From: Plotosus lineatus
Taxonomy: Eukaryota; Chordata; Actinopteri; Siluriformes; Plotosidae
Reading direction: 5' to 3'
Assembly (NCBI GenBank): GCA_024760905.1
Contig: CM045729.1
Span: 61,116,080 to 61,180,079 of the forward strand
Length of the DNA stretch: 64,000 bases
Part shown: positions 24,191 through 37,875 of the stretch, one piece after another
Position numbering within the stretch: position 1 is the stretch's first letter
Layout of the letters: every line of letters begins with the position of its first letter
Program-made: the position numbers and the translations under genes
The notes under the pieces: model-generated
Databases searched by the model: none
The model's input: the letters and a program-made list of their open reading frames with translations, nothing else
Told to the model about the DNA's origin: nothing

Positions 24191-25531
24191 TATATCAACA
24201 TAAAAGAAAACCTGTAATATCTAATCAAGGTAATTTAAGTACATACCATGTAATATGTATTTTAGCCTTGTTTTCAAAGTAAAAATGAAATAAAGATGCT
24301 TGAGTTGGCTTCCTCAATGTGAACCAGATTTGTCTCCTTCACCTTACGAAGCACTTTATTTACCCAGCTGCTGGACTTTTGTTTGAAACCTCCTCTTCTT
24401 ACTGTACTACACTTAATTTTGCCACACCCATTCTTACTGCTGAAGCAAACTACAGTTATAGAGACCACTCGGAATTATTGTCCCTGTTCAGTCCTACCTG
24501 GGTGGGATCTTTCAGGCTGTGCCCAAGCAATCTGACACACATCTGTTTGAAACTGCAGAATCTGTCAGTGCAGCGTGTTTGTGATAGTTAACAATTAACC
24601 TAACCAATGAAATGACTATGATTTGTGAGAAGCATAAATGCATTCTCTTAAAGAGACATTCCTATATAGCTGTACTTCAACTCCAATGATTTAAAGAAAT
24701 AAATATTACAGAATATGTATTTGGCTACTGTAACATGAAGGAAATTAACCTTCAACAGAAGTAGTTTTATCATTTTATATTTTTCGAGTATATTTTTTTA
24801 ATTCAAGTACATTTTGTCTTGATATATGGTCAGCACTAATGGTACTATCTTAGGGATATTGATTTTAAAGACTGATTTACTGTCTTTTTTACGTTACATT
24901 GCTCACGTAGACCACACTTCCCAAATGCGTCATATGAACAGCCATTACCATAAAGTAGTTGATTACTTGTCATTCTGGAAACATTTTCTCACTGGTATAG
25001 TTAATAATCTTAACACTACTCCAGGAGGCTGAAACTAGCTGGGCTGAGAAGAATTTCAGTCCTGAAAATGCTTGTTAAAATGGCTGTTTGTAGCACATGT
25101 GCATTCTGCTTTGCTAATGCTACCTATGCTAATCATGTGGATAATAAATTCCGAGGCTCATCTAATCGTCCAGTGATCTCCACTGTACCAGGATGGACTT
25201 TGTTGATTAATGCACTCAAGGTGTATCCATTAAACAGTGTGTTCTCTATGGTTTACTCATGGGCATTTCCTGCTGTTGTAATTACATGACAAACAAGACC
25301 ATATGGATACTACCAATAAGTACACCTGTTCTTGTTGAAATTTTTCATATTCAATATTTCGCCTGTGCTTTTCTGGAGTGAAGCCATAGTGCTTGACCCA
25401 GCACTTCTTGACCCAGCATCATCAAGTGATGACAGAGCAGAAACATACTTTTTAACAGCCAAAACTCCATTATGATTTATTAGTCAAAGAGGAAGCAATG
25501 TTTAGGCCTTGTTGAGCAGAAGAAATAGTAA

Positions 25532-25532
<1 letters not shown>
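24191..25532. other. Intron 1 sequence, nothing recognised
   Basis: Several short frames (e.g. 24319-24591) lack splice context and family motifs. No feature supported. Confidence 0.5.
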
Positions 25533-25604
<72 letters not shown>

Positions 25605-25619
25605 CTGTGTGTGTGCGTG

Positions 25620-25676
<57 letters not shown>

Positions 25677-25678
25677 AC
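25533..25678. repeat. Long (GT)n microsatellite with two interruptions
   Basis: About 70 GT units with atgtct and gcgtgcat interruptions. It adjoins the Tigger-like element at 25679 in the same relative position as the tracts at 12731 and 20905. Confidence 0.95.
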
Positions 25679-26217
25679 ACGTGTGTTGACCATGTCTTCT
25701 TAGCAGATTTATAATCTTACAAACAAATGTTTATGCAAGGTTAAAAGCCCGAGTCAAAAAAAAAGTTGCAATGAGCACACTTGAAAAACTCATGAAACAA
25801 CAGTAACTCTGTCCTTTACGCGTGTTAGAACTCCCTCAATGAACAATGGGTCTAAAAGCATCATGGGTATTATGGAGATGCAGCTCCATAACAGCCAATG
25901 GGAGGGAGCTGCGTCATGGGTATTATGGAGATTCAGCTCCTTCCTAGCCAATGGGAGGCCAGCGGGGCGGGATGTTGGGAGATAGCCAATGGGAGGTCAG
26001 CGGGGTGGGATGTTGGGAGATAGCCAATGGGAGGCCAGCGGGGCGGGTTGTTGGGAGATAGCCAATGGGAGAGCAACTCACGCATTGTTTGAATTTTTGA
26101 GATGGCGCTTTCGTAACGTTAATTTGTTTCATATTCAGAGATGGACATTTTAGGTAAATGCGTTTTGTAACCTGGATTTTTCATTTGTTGGGACTTTCGT
26201 ACGGTGAGGTACCACTG
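25679..26217 (-). mobile_element. Tigger-like element 5' part with CCAAT/GC-box tandem repeats
   Basis: On the - strand it starts cagtggtacctcaccgtacg (from 26217, followed by TA). Next come three to four ~38-bp repeats (25943-26062), each holding an attggct CCAAT box and a cccgcccc or cccacccc GC box. The 5' leader with acgcgtaaaggacagag follows and ends at a (CA)n tract. The rest of the element is missing. The repeats look like the element's own promoter. Confidence 0.7.
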
Positions 26218-26359
26218 TATTAAGTGTACCTCACGATTTAGTTTACTTATATTTATGATATATCTTTCTTTCGATTTTATTCCATTTCTATTTCTATTTG
26301 TTCTTCAATTTCATTTCACTTTCACTTTCAAACTCGGATAGCCCTGTTCGTATGTCCGG

Positions 26360-26614
26360 ATGGTTTTGATGGGAGATTTTGGGTTGTTTTTTGTTTCGTG
26401 TTGGTTTAGGTTTTTTTTTTTTTTCTTTTTTTTTCTTTTTGCATAATTGGCCTTGTTTTTGTGGCATTTTCCTTAACTTTTTCCCTTATTCTTTCTTAAT
26501 TTCCTTATTTTTTAATTAGATGAATATTTATTTATTTATTTAATAAAAAAAAAAAAAAAAACACCATGCACTGAAGCCGCATTAACTGAAGCGCGAAGTA
26601 GCGAGGGATCCCTG
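26360..26614. mobile_element. Element X, one end only
   Basis: Contains ttttgatgggagattttggg, the T-rich stretch, gcataattggccttg, and the terminus gcgcgaagtagcgagggatccctg followed by TA. The other half is missing. Confidence 0.65.
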
Positions 26615-26619
26615 TACTA

Positions 26620-27689
26620 GCAAATTCCAAATATTACGGTACGAGGTGGAACAGTAAAGCAAACATGATCTTTAAATAATTAAAAGGTAAATTGTAGAGT
26701 TTTATATCACCAAGACAAAGATTGGCAATACTACTGACAAGCATGCTTATATAAAGTCCAGGCCTGGGACAAAATCTAGCTTCTGACCAAAATATTTTGA
26801 TGAAAAAGACTTCTTCCCTGGATGTATCATGTTATGGCAGGGCTGGTTATGAAATAAAGATGTTTTAGATATCATTTTAAACATGTAGTTACTCTTGTTG
26901 ACTGTTCTTTACTTACTTCTGTCCAAAAGAACGTATAGTAATAATCGTACTGTGACATTTTACAACTTTCACACACACACATACATGGTTGGGTTTTTTT
27001 CCAATGTTGAATTGATACAGTGATACAGCTAGCATTTGAGCCACTTTAACGAGACTCCTAATTTCCTTGATAATTGTACAGGTTTATCCATCCCAAATGT
27101 GTACCTTTTTCTGTATTTCATTACATCATTGCTGAATAGTAATGCTTTTATTTGTCTGCTCATGGATAGAGGCATTCCGTTTCCTAATAAGGGCTGCCAA
27201 GGAAGTAGGGGTTATAAATAGAGCAGGGATGAATCTTGGTTATACTGTATACTGCTTATGTATTGCAGTGCTGGGTGTACTGCATACGTGTTTAAATGAG
27301 GGCAGTTCTGTATACAATTCATGCTGCAAGCCTGCGAGTAGACATGAAAATAACACACTAGAGAGCAGAGTAATCCAGTTTACATCAGGATATCAAATGC
27401 CCAAGTTAATTTTGCCTAAATGAAAAGGATTTTCAGCCAGTTCAATTTTGCCTGACTTCTGTGAGGAAAAACATTCAAGATTAATTTACAGAATTAAATA
27501 GCTGTTAGAAAATGTAGTGGCTTTTAAGAATCTTTACGGAGGGGGAAATGTCTGGGAATGCAAACTTGGAAAACACTAACAGTAATACAGTGTCATAATA
27601 AAGAATTTGCCACTTTCTGATTTCCTCGATTTTTGTTTATGCACTGCACCTAGTTGTTTCTGATCTTCAACCACATTCAAGTATAATAG
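26620..27689. other. Intron 1 sequence, nothing recognised
   Basis: Short frames at 27036-27423 show no family motif or paired splice sites. Confidence 0.5.
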
Positions 27690-28290
27690 AGGACACTCAG
27701 TATATTAAAAAATAGAATATGAAATTTTCACATGATATTATGATATGTCGAATGACAGAAACCTCAGCAACATCTATATCATCCATATAAAAAAGTAATT
27801 GCCCCTAAATCCAATACTTGGTTGTCCCGCCATGAGCAGAAACAAGTGCAATCAAACACCGCCAGCAACAGGACACCCGTCTTTGTCATTGCAGTGAAGA
27901 AATACAAAATTGGTTTAATTCAGCGTCTTCAAGTATGAACTTCCCTTTTCAAGTCCTGCCAAAACGTTTGAGTGGGATTCAGGTCAGAACTTTTCAGAGA
28001 CCACTCCAAAATCTTCATCAAAATAGTTTTATCCATTTAGAGTTGACTTGTTCCTGATGCATAACCCAGTTGTTTGTGAGCTTTAGATCTTTCAGTTATG
28101 GCAAGCCACCCTGCCACTGAAGCACTAATGCATCCCCACACTATCACATTACCACCATGTTCGGTGTAGTGTAGGCATGATCTTATTTTGCAAAGCTGTA
28201 TTAACTTCACACCAAATCTGATGGTAGCCAGATGTGGTTACCATTAGATTTGGTGTGAAGTTAATACAGATTTGCAAAATAAGATCAATA
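27690..28290 (-). mobile_element. Tc1-type transposon relic
   Basis: On the - strand, broken frames give GGNVIVWGCISAS (near 28157-28110) and SSDLNPTQTFWQDLKR (near 27990-27940). These are the conserved Tc1 'VMVWG' and 'SPDLNPIE' regions, and the latter normally carries the final catalytic acidic residue (here Gln replaces Glu). Several stops and a 108-bp palindrome (28179-28286) show it is dead. Confidence 0.7.
28179..28286. repeat. 108-bp palindrome, 48-nt arms
   Basis: Arm 28179-28226 (gatcttattttgcaaagctg...) pairs with 28239-28286 at 46 of 48 positions around a 12-nt spacer. It forms a hairpin or cruciform of high stability. Confidence 0.95.
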
Positions 28291-28698
28291 AGAAACTCCC
28301 AGAGTTTGTAAGACTGTTTTGTGAACCTTTTGTCACTTATATATTTAGGTGTGAGAACTCCATGGTAGAGTGGATGCCATTTTTGCTCAGTTGACATTAA
28401 ATGAGCTGGGAAAGGTCTGCAGCTCTTCTGGGTTCTTTTGTGAGTTCTTGGAGGAATTTTTGTATCTTCTCTTGCAGTAATTTTGCTCGGTCAGCCACAC
28501 TTGAGCAGCTTTACCACTGTTCCATTTTTTTCTCCAGTTGGAGAGAAGAGTTCTCCATGTGGCTCACTGAACTCCCAGAGTTTGAGAGACTGATTCGTGA
28601 ACGTTTTGTCTCTTATATATTTAGGTGTGACAAGTCTCACTTAATCCTTTATTAATTGGCTTGTGTGAGTAAGGAGCTTTATAACATATATGGTATCA

Positions 28699-28700
<2 letters not shown>
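28291..28700. mobile_element. Unassigned transposon-derived sequence
   Basis: A segment (aactcccagagtttg ... tatatatttaggtgtga) occurs at 28295-28355 and again at 28567-28630. The interior (tgcagctcttctgggttc, ggtcagccacac) reads like a DNA transposon common in fish, but I could not assign it or find termini. Confidence 0.35.

Positions 28701-28705
<5 letters not shown>

Positions 28706-28741
<36 letters not shown>
28706..28741. repeat. Poly(A) tract
   Basis: About 35 A's abutting the SINE-B2 target site. Confidence 0.95.
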
Positions 28742-28744
<3 letters not shown>

Positions 28745-29066
28745 AGAATGGGCAGTGGTGGCCTAGTGGTAAAGGGCGCTGGATGGCTGATCCTAAGGTT
28801 GGTGGTTCAAGCTCCACTCGCCACAGGTTGTCACTGTCCCCCCTAGTGCAGCTAACTGGGTTCTCAAAGGCCAGCCATGTATCTCATCATGTAAAAGAAC
28901 TTTTTCTGACTTTCGACAAGAGTAGCTGCAAAGCCGTCAGCGTGTTTCCGCCCTGTGATGGCCTGGCAAGCTGTCCAGGGTGTATTCTGCCCTCGCCCGG
29001 AGTTGTCTGGGATGGGTGCCAGCCTCCCCGCAGAAAATGAACTGATGATGAACTGAAAATCAAGAA
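28738..29066 (+). mobile_element. SINE-B2 copy with 11-bp target duplication
   Basis: Element 28749-29055 is flanked by aaaatcaagaa (28738-28748, 29056-29066). It has a tRNA-like head (gtggtggcctagtggtaaag, B box ggtggttcaagctcc), the SINE-B central domain up to gccgtcagcgtg, then the tail gtgatggcctggcaagctg ... ggagttgtctgggatggg shared with SINE-C rather than with the RTE. Confidence 0.85.
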
Positions 29067-30132
29067 GGGGCAAATAATGCGGTGTCATGGCATTGAGTGT
29101 TATTCAGGATTATATTTCATTTCCAGTTTTTACCTGATTTCACTAAAAAGCACTGAATACATTGTTGTGGCAAATATAATAATATACACATTTTTAAAGA
29201 GAGACATTTTAGTCAATTATAATTTTGAACTGCAAAGTAATGGTCATTACTGTTGTAAACATGAAATAATATATAAGGGGCATTCAGAGAATTACATCCT
29301 CTGAGTCCAAGAATTTCATTGCTGGTAATGATGTACCATTGTTATCTTTATATGACAATAAAACTGGAATCCTGATGCTTTCTCTTGATGTTTTTCTGTT
29401 TCTTCTTGGGCAGGACTGAGGCTTTACAGGCAATGTCAGTGTTAATTAAGTTTTTAGGTGTGGTGAAAGGAGACAGTGAAGTACTCAGGATTTTTTTTTT
29501 AGTTTTTTTTTTTTAGGCCTAGTAAGAATACTTTTACCCTTGAGGCATAGCATATCAGATATGGGTCTGATCACTGGCACTGAAATGTGTAATGAGCATA
29601 CTGGCCTTATACATTAATAAATGTATTCAGCCAATATGCTTTAAATCATGGTAAATGCAGGATAGTATTTCTTGGACAAGCATCATCATCATCAAATTAT
29701 CAGTAGGATGACTCAGAAAGTCCGTATGTAACATGAATAGCTCTTTATTCACTAAGAATAGCTTTAGCTAATTATCATGTAATTAGTGACTCTATGCCAA
29801 CTGATCGTGCTTGAAGTGTTCAACTTTTCTTTTTCGTCCAAAGTCAATAAATTCCAATACATCGGTGATTGGTGGAAGCACAAGATACACAATGTAACGT
29901 GGACAGGAAAAGTTACATATATCATCAATCCCTTTTTATGTCTGGTGCTTCTTTACCAATTTTGTGCATATACATAAATATGTGTTGTCTATATTCGGCA
30001 AAATGTTTTGCTATTACTGTCACTGTGGTCAAGATTATAAAACTAGAACTGCTGCTCAGACTGATATGTTATGGAAATCTGCTTTTTTTTTCTTTGCTTT
30101 TTCCTTTGGAGCAAGTAAAGATAGAAGAATAT

Positions 30133-30134
<2 letters not shown>
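29067..30134. other. Intron 1 sequence, nothing recognised
   Basis: No feature supported before the CA repeat. Confidence 0.5.
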
Positions 30135-30214
<80 letters not shown>

Positions 30215-30232
30215 ACAGAGAGAGAGAGAGAG
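30135..30232. repeat. (CA)n then (GA)n microsatellite
   Basis: 36 CA units, a gtgcgcac interruption, and a short GA run. Confidence 0.95.
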
Positions 30233-30757
30233 CGATAGTAACTCAACTTGAAATAAACTAAAACTTGCAGACACTGAACAGACACTACTGTGCTCTGATC
30301 TCACTTATAAAGTGAGCAGACCTCCTTGTAACAGAATATGTGCATGGTGCACACGTCTGACCTGAAATGAGATGAAACTAACCTGTGATCAGTGACGTAA
30401 AAGTTATTTAATCGAACTCTTAAGACCTTTCGGATGTCCCACCTTTAAAGTTCGTACTTAATAACTTCACACATTTTTCCTATCAATGTTATTTTTCATA
30501 ATAAATAATTCAGAGCAGTTACTACAAAATAGGCTTCAAGATGTTTAACTGAATAATGAACCTGGATATCAAGGGGCTATATCTATTCAAATGTATGCCT
30601 GTGGAGCCTTTGCTTTTTTTTTTTTTTTTTTTTTTTTTTTTGTCCTCTTATATAATGTTTCTTGAAAAGACGTTCGGGGAAAGCTGCAGATTAATCTATG
30701 CTATGTTCCATAACACTTGATTTCCGAATCTTAAGCTTATCTGCTTTTGTTTTACAG
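30233..30757. other. End of intron 1, with a poly(T) tract
   Basis: A 28-bp T-run is at 30614-30641. The last bases gcttttgttttacag are a good polypyrimidine tract and acceptor for the exon at 30758. Confidence 0.8.
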
Positions 30758-30907
30758 CTTGTAGCCAACGTGCTGATCTTCTCCTGCACTAATATAGTAG
30801 GAGTGTGTACACACTACCCGGCAGAAGGCTCACAGAGGCAGGCCTTCCAGGAGACAAGAGAATGCATTCAAGCCCGTCTGCACTCCCAGAGAGAAAACCA
30901 ACAGCAG
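30758..30907 (+). CDS. adcy5: adcy5 presumptive exon 2: end of M1 and signalling helix
   Basis: This 150-bp, 50-codon exon is phase 0 at both ends (acceptor ttttgttttacag, donor cag|gtgagg). Adenylate cyclase 5 makes cyclic AMP from ATP at the plasma membrane and is inhibited by Gi. The exon encodes the last membrane helix of block M1 ([20 protein letters not shown]) and the amphipathic signalling helix ([20 protein letters not shown]) leading into the C1 catalytic domain. The sequence matches type 5 better than type 6, where this helix differs at several positions. One oddity: mammals have PAEVSQ just after the membrane, here PAEGSQ. The preceding exon, with the N-terminus and the other five M1 helices, is not in the window. 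Confidence 0.96.
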
Positions 30908-31638
<731 letters not shown>

Positions 31639-32122
31639 TAGGAGATGAGGAGGTTAAAGCCCTCAGTGACTCAATCATGGTTGACTCTTCATCACTTTTA
31701 AACCTGCATGCGGAGACATGATGAACTTTAACGTGACTTTCTACGCGGGTTCTTCTTCATGAATTCATTTATAGAAAATACTAACTGATTCATGTGAGTG
31801 ACCAGTTGTTCAAAAATAGCTTCTAATTGCTAAGCCTTGGACTAAGCCTTGGACTTTGTTTTAAGAAAAGAATGTTCAGTGAGTCCTCATGGTGAAGAAG
31901 CTAATAAATAAATAAATAAATACATAAAAAGCTAACTTAATTACAATGTACGGTCTAACATGTTAATAAATAGGGGCTTTCAGAGCTATCAATAGACAGG
32001 AAGAGTTACCTGTATTCAGACTTGTACCCTTTTGTTAACCAACTATAGCACCATCTTGTGGTTTGAAAGGTGCCACTAATTTAAATGGAGCATCCTCCTT
32101 ATTTTTCTACCACCAACAGACT

Positions 32123-32125
<3 letters not shown>

Positions 32126-32168
<43 letters not shown>
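32126..32168. repeat. (CA)n microsatellite
   Basis: About 21 CA units. Confidence 0.95.
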
Positions 32169-32171
<3 letters not shown>

Positions 32172-34315
32172 TGTAACCTGTACATTAGTCCTGACGAGAC
32201 CCCCCCTTTCTTCCCCATGTCATCCGATATTTAGACTGAAGTTCCACGCTGAATATATAGAGGTGTGAGTTTAATTGCGGTGCTGAATAATGGCATGTAA
32301 AGGTTACATATGATAGACAATTAAATTTTAATAGTGGGGATTACTCACTAATAAGCTTGACTGATTTCATAAATAATAGTCTGAACTAAGGCTGCTGTGT
32401 GGCAGACAGAGGGCAGAACCACAGGCGCAGCCCTCGCCAAGGCCTCGGACAGCAGTTTAACCGAGGAGGTAGTTCATGATGTTTGTGCTACTTTTGTTTT
32501 TGGTCTGCCTGTGCAGATTGGTGGAAGTCTAAGCAGACAGGGATCTTGTACTGTACCACCAGCCCCTTAAGAACACAAAGGTATAATTTGGATCTGTAAA
32601 ATAATATCACAGATTTACTTTAATCAGTCGGAACATTAACACTATATGACTAGTCTGTGGGTAGACAGATAGATACACAGCAATGCATTGTGTGTTCTGA
32701 CTCCTTTCTATCACAGACAGCATTAAAGTGTTACAGCAGTTTGTCCTACAGTAGCACTTTTGTAGGATCAGACCAGACGTTCCAGCCTTCACACCGTGCA
32801 CACATCAATGAATCTTGGGTTTCCAGTTCACTGGTTGTCCGTCCTTGGACCACTTTTGGTAGGTGCTTACCACTGCAGACCAGGAACACCCGATTCCAGG
32901 CCCTGCCATTTTGGAGATTAATAATTACAGTCTCTTTACTTCAGAATGTGGCCCTTATCGGAGGCGCTCAGATCCTTACACTTGCTCATTATTTTCTGCT
33001 GCCAACCCATCAACTTTAAGAACTGAGTTTCTGCTTCATTAGTCCTACTTCTTGGCTCATATGTTTTTAATGTTATCACTGATTTTTGTATGTAGCTATG
33101 ATATAGTATAGGCATCAAAAGACTTCTACAGTCATGATCTCATCTTGATTGCATAACATGATGCTTAAGTGCTCAGGATTAAAATAGTCTGCCATGTTAA
33201 ATCTTACTTGTGCTGTCGAGGTGGCTGTCAAGCCCTGACCAGGAAGAGACCGTTGCACAGATGAGGTTCTCACCACTTTTACCAGTAAGTCTTTCCAGTC
33301 TGATGTGAAGCGTCTGAACAATATTAGCTTTTGAAATATTTCTTAAGTTTGAGGCTGCAGCAGGCAGAGATTACATGTTCAGCACAGTCTCACAGGGGGG
33401 GCTAAGTGGTTGCAAGATGAAAGCCATCAGACCTGGTCGTGCCAACTCTGTAGGGAAAAGCAGTCAGGAACTGTCAACCTCTTAATCATGGTAGTGCTTT
33501 GATATAAACCAATCAGTGACCCTTGAAGAACTTACAAGGTCATGTTATGTAAGCAGGAAGTGTGATGCTGTGTGCAATTCCTTCCTGGATATTTTTAGCT
33601 GGTGTGAGTGCTGCAGCTTTGTTCATGCTGACCTGTCAAAATTTCCCTCAACAGCTTCATCCACAGCGGGTCACCGGTACCCATTGAGTTCACTCCATTT
33701 CTTCATTTCCTGCTTTATTTCTATGTCTTTTTTTGTCAACATATTAATCAAACATTTTTAATTCTCTTTTGCTTCAAGCATAAGTACGACTCATCTCAGG
33801 GACGCTGTCACCACAAATGCATTAATATTGCTATTCCATAAAGATTTTGCATATAAATCACATTATTGTAAACAAAGTTTTGTTGTTTACAGTGTTAGCG
33901 GTTATAGTTTAGTGTATGTATTTTTTTAATCACAGATGATGGAGTTGCCAAGTACTTAAGGTTATGATGCTTCTAGGCTAGCCGTGAAGTGAAGTGAGGA
34001 TTCTTTTATCCATGTCTCTTGTATTTTATCCAAGCTAAATGTATATGAATAATCACAAATTCTGATTGTTTAATCTACTATTAGTAAATCGGCAGAAAAC
34101 ATGCTAAACTAGATTTATTCCATGAAAATCAACAACATTTGGGAATGAAATGGAATTTAAAAAACAAAAAACCAAAAAAAAAACCGAACACAACTTTACT
34201 GGCTTTTTGCCTGGAACAGGCCTCTAGTCCATCGCGTCCGGTGACTGGAAACAAAGAACTATAAATGGTCTACCGATCCCAGAAGTGCAAGATTCCCTTC
34301 TAACCTATATATTTA

Positions 34316-34612
34316 CAGTGGTACCTTGACTTACGAAATTAATCCGTTTTGAGGGCAAGCTCGTAAGTCAAAATGTTCATTAGAGAAACCAAAAATTTCC
34401 GTAGAAAATAATAGAAAACCAATTAATCTGTTCCAACCCTTCCCAATCTCATAACATGACACAAACACATGTATTTGACCTAATATATTAAAGATAAACA
34501 TGTAAAAACAATACATATTTCATAATAATAATAATACATGTACATGGGGGGGGGGGGGGGGGCGTGTCACACTGGGGAACATACTTCTTTGGCATACTGT
34601 ACTAGAATTAAG
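34316..34612. mobile_element. DNA transposon fragment, left end only
   Basis: Starts cagtggtaccttgacttacg after TA, with the partial internal inversion gctcgtaagtcaaaatg at 34359. The terminus resembles the Tigger-like copies in this window. A 17-bp G-run lies at 34546-34562. No right terminus found. Confidence 0.5.
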
Positions 34613-34613
34613 T

Positions 34614-34726
34614 GTAATTGCGCATCCTCTACAGTAGGTGGTAGTCACACTCTCACTGTGTTCCCTGTGGTGTAGGGAACACAGTGAGAGCACCACTGCC
34701 ACCTACTGTAGAGGATGCGCAATTAC
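34614..34726. repeat. 113-bp near-perfect hairpin
   Basis: Arms 34614-34666 and 34674-34726 pair over 53 positions except for a cluster of about six mismatches in the middle (tagtcacac against cagtggtgc), around a 7-nt loop gtggtgt. It lies between the Tigger-like left end and the Tc1 copy. Confidence 0.9.
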
Positions 34727-34979
34727 ATTAGGTGGTTACACCATAGGGAAAAAGCATCAAGCAAACGATATGAAGTTATATTGTTTTAATACTGATGATT
34801 TTGGCATACAGCTCATGAAAACCCAAAATTCCTATCTCAAAAAAATTAACATATCATGAAAAGGTACTCTAAATGAGCTATTAACCTAATCATCTGAATC
34901 AACCAGTTAACTCTAAACACCTGCAAAAGATTCCTTTTCAAAACTCCCAGCCTGGTTCATTACTCAAAACCTCAATCAT

Positions 34980-35919
34980 GGGTAAGACTGCCGACCTGAC
35001 TGCTGTCCAGAAGGTCATCATTGACACCCTCAAGCAAGAGGGTAAGACACAGAAAGAAATCTCTGAGTGAATAGACTGTTCCCAGAGTGCTGTATCAAGG
35101 CACCTCAGTGGGACGTCTGTGGGAAGGACACAATGTGGCAGAAAACGCTGCACAATCAGAAGAGGTGACCGGACCCTGAGGAAGATTGTGGAAAAGCGCC
35201 GATTCCAGATCTTGGGGGACCTGTGGAAGCAGTGGACTGAGTCTGGAGTAGAAACATCCAGAGCCACAATCCAGTAGAAACATCCAAAGTGCCTGACCTG
35301 GGCTCCAGAGAAGCAGCACTGGACTGTTGCTCAGTGGTCCAAAGTACTTTTTTCGGCTGAAAGCAAATTTTGCATGTCATTCGGAAATCAAGGTGCCAGA
35401 GTCTGGAGGAAGACTGGGGAGAAGGAAATGCCAAAATGCCTGAAGTCCAGTGTCAAGTACCCACAGTCAGTGATGGTCTGGGGTGCCATGTCAGCTGCTG
35501 GTGTTGGTCCACTGTGTTTTATCAAGGGCAGGGTCAATGCAGCTCGCTATCAGGAGATTTTGGAGCACTTCATGCTTCCATCTGCTGAAAAGCTTTATGG
35601 AGATGAAGATTTCATTTTTCAGCACGACCTGGCACCTGCTCACAGTGCCAAAACCGCTGGTAAATGGTTTACTGACCATGGTATTACTGTGCTCAATTGG
35701 CCTGCCAACTCTCCTGACCTGAACCCCATAGAGAATCTGTGGGATATTGTGAAGAGAAAGTTGAGAGACACCAGACCCAACACTGTGGATGAGCTTAAGG
35801 CCGCTATCGAAGCATCCTGGGCCTCCGTAACACCTCAGCAGTGCCACCGGCTGATTGCCTCCATGCTACGCCGCATTGAAGCAGTCATTTCTGCAAAAGG
35901 ATTCCCGATCAAGTATTGA
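34980..35919 (+). pseudogene. Tc1-type transposase pseudogene
   Basis: The frame starts MGKTADLTAVQK, followed by a paired-type helix-turn-helix region (CSQSAVSRHLSG). A TGA lies between the two (near 35068), and a TAG lies near 35277. About 25 codons that normally precede the catalytic core are deleted there. The core shows VAQWSKVLFSAESKF, where the family has Asp in place of this Ala, so the first residue of the DDE triad is lost. The second Asp (FQHDLAPAHS) and the Glu (SPDLNPIENLW) remain. From 35374 to the terminal KGFPIKY the frame is open. The enzyme would have cut and pasted the element at TA sites. Confidence 0.9.
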
Positions 35920-36023
35920 GTGCATAACTGAACATAATTATTTGAAGGTTGACTTTTTTTTTATTAAAACCACTTTTTTTATTGGTCAGATGAAATATGC
36001 TAATTTTTTTAGATAGAGATTTT

Positions 36024-36377
36024 TGTTCAGTTCAGTTCATCAGTTCATTTTCTGTACCCGCTTAATCCTAATTTGGATCACGGGGAGGCTGGTGCCCATC
36101 CCAGCCAACTTCGGGCGAGGGCAGAGTACACCCTGGACAGCTCGCCAGGCCATCGCAGGGCGGAAACACGCCGACGGCTTTGCAGCCTACTCTTGTCGAA
36201 AGTCAGCAATGGTTCTTTTACATCTTCACCATAGACAGTGAGAGACATGGCCGGCCTTTGATAACCCAGTTAGCTCCACTGGGGGGGACAGTGACAACCC
36301 TGTGCAGAGTGGGACTCGAACCCCCAAACTTTGGATCAGCGATCCAGCACCCTATACCACTAGACCACCACTGCCCC
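36024..36377 (-). mobile_element. SINE-B2 copy inside the Tc1 element
   Basis: On the - strand: head ggggcagtggtggtctagtg, B box gggggttcgagtccc, central domain up to gccgtcggcgtg, then the SINE-C-like tail (gcgatggcctggcgagctg ... aagttggctgggatggg ... gaaaatgaactgatg). The SINE is younger than the dead Tc1. No clear target duplication. Confidence 0.85.
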
Positions 36378-36569
36378 TTCATTTTTTGTTTTTTTTTGGT
36401 TTTTCTTTACTTTTTGGCCAAAATTATCAATATTAAAACAATAAAAGGCTTGAACTACTTCAGTTGTGTGTAATGAATCTAAAATATATGAAAGTCTAAT
36501 TTTTATCAGTACATTACAGAAAATAATGAACTTGATCACAATATGCTCATTTTTTGAGAAGGACCTGTT

Positions 36570-37875
<1,306 letters not shown>

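Larger units (their letters stand above)
34772..36569 (+). mobile_element. Tc1-type DNA transposon, inactivated, with a SINE-B2 inside
   Basis: Inner left terminal sequence (gatgattttggcatacagct, ccaaaattcctatctc) and the corresponding right sequence (36400-36569, ending gagaaggacctgt) are inverted counterparts. The outer part of the left terminus is lost. The right terminal region is split by a SINE-B2 at 36024-36377. A transposase pseudogene occupies 34980-35919. Confidence 0.85.

Noticed and set aside
24319..24591. A 90-codon frame as an exon
   Set aside because: No acceptor/donor pair keeps the frame and no recognisable domain.
25943..26062. CRISPR-like array (regular ~38-bp repeats)
   Set aside because: The repeats are contiguous with no unique spacers, the DNA is vertebrate, and they lie inside a transposon.
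35374..35919. The 181-codon frame as a host gene
   Set aside because: It is the 3' half of a Tc1 transposase between transposon termini, with upstream stops and a lost catalytic residue.
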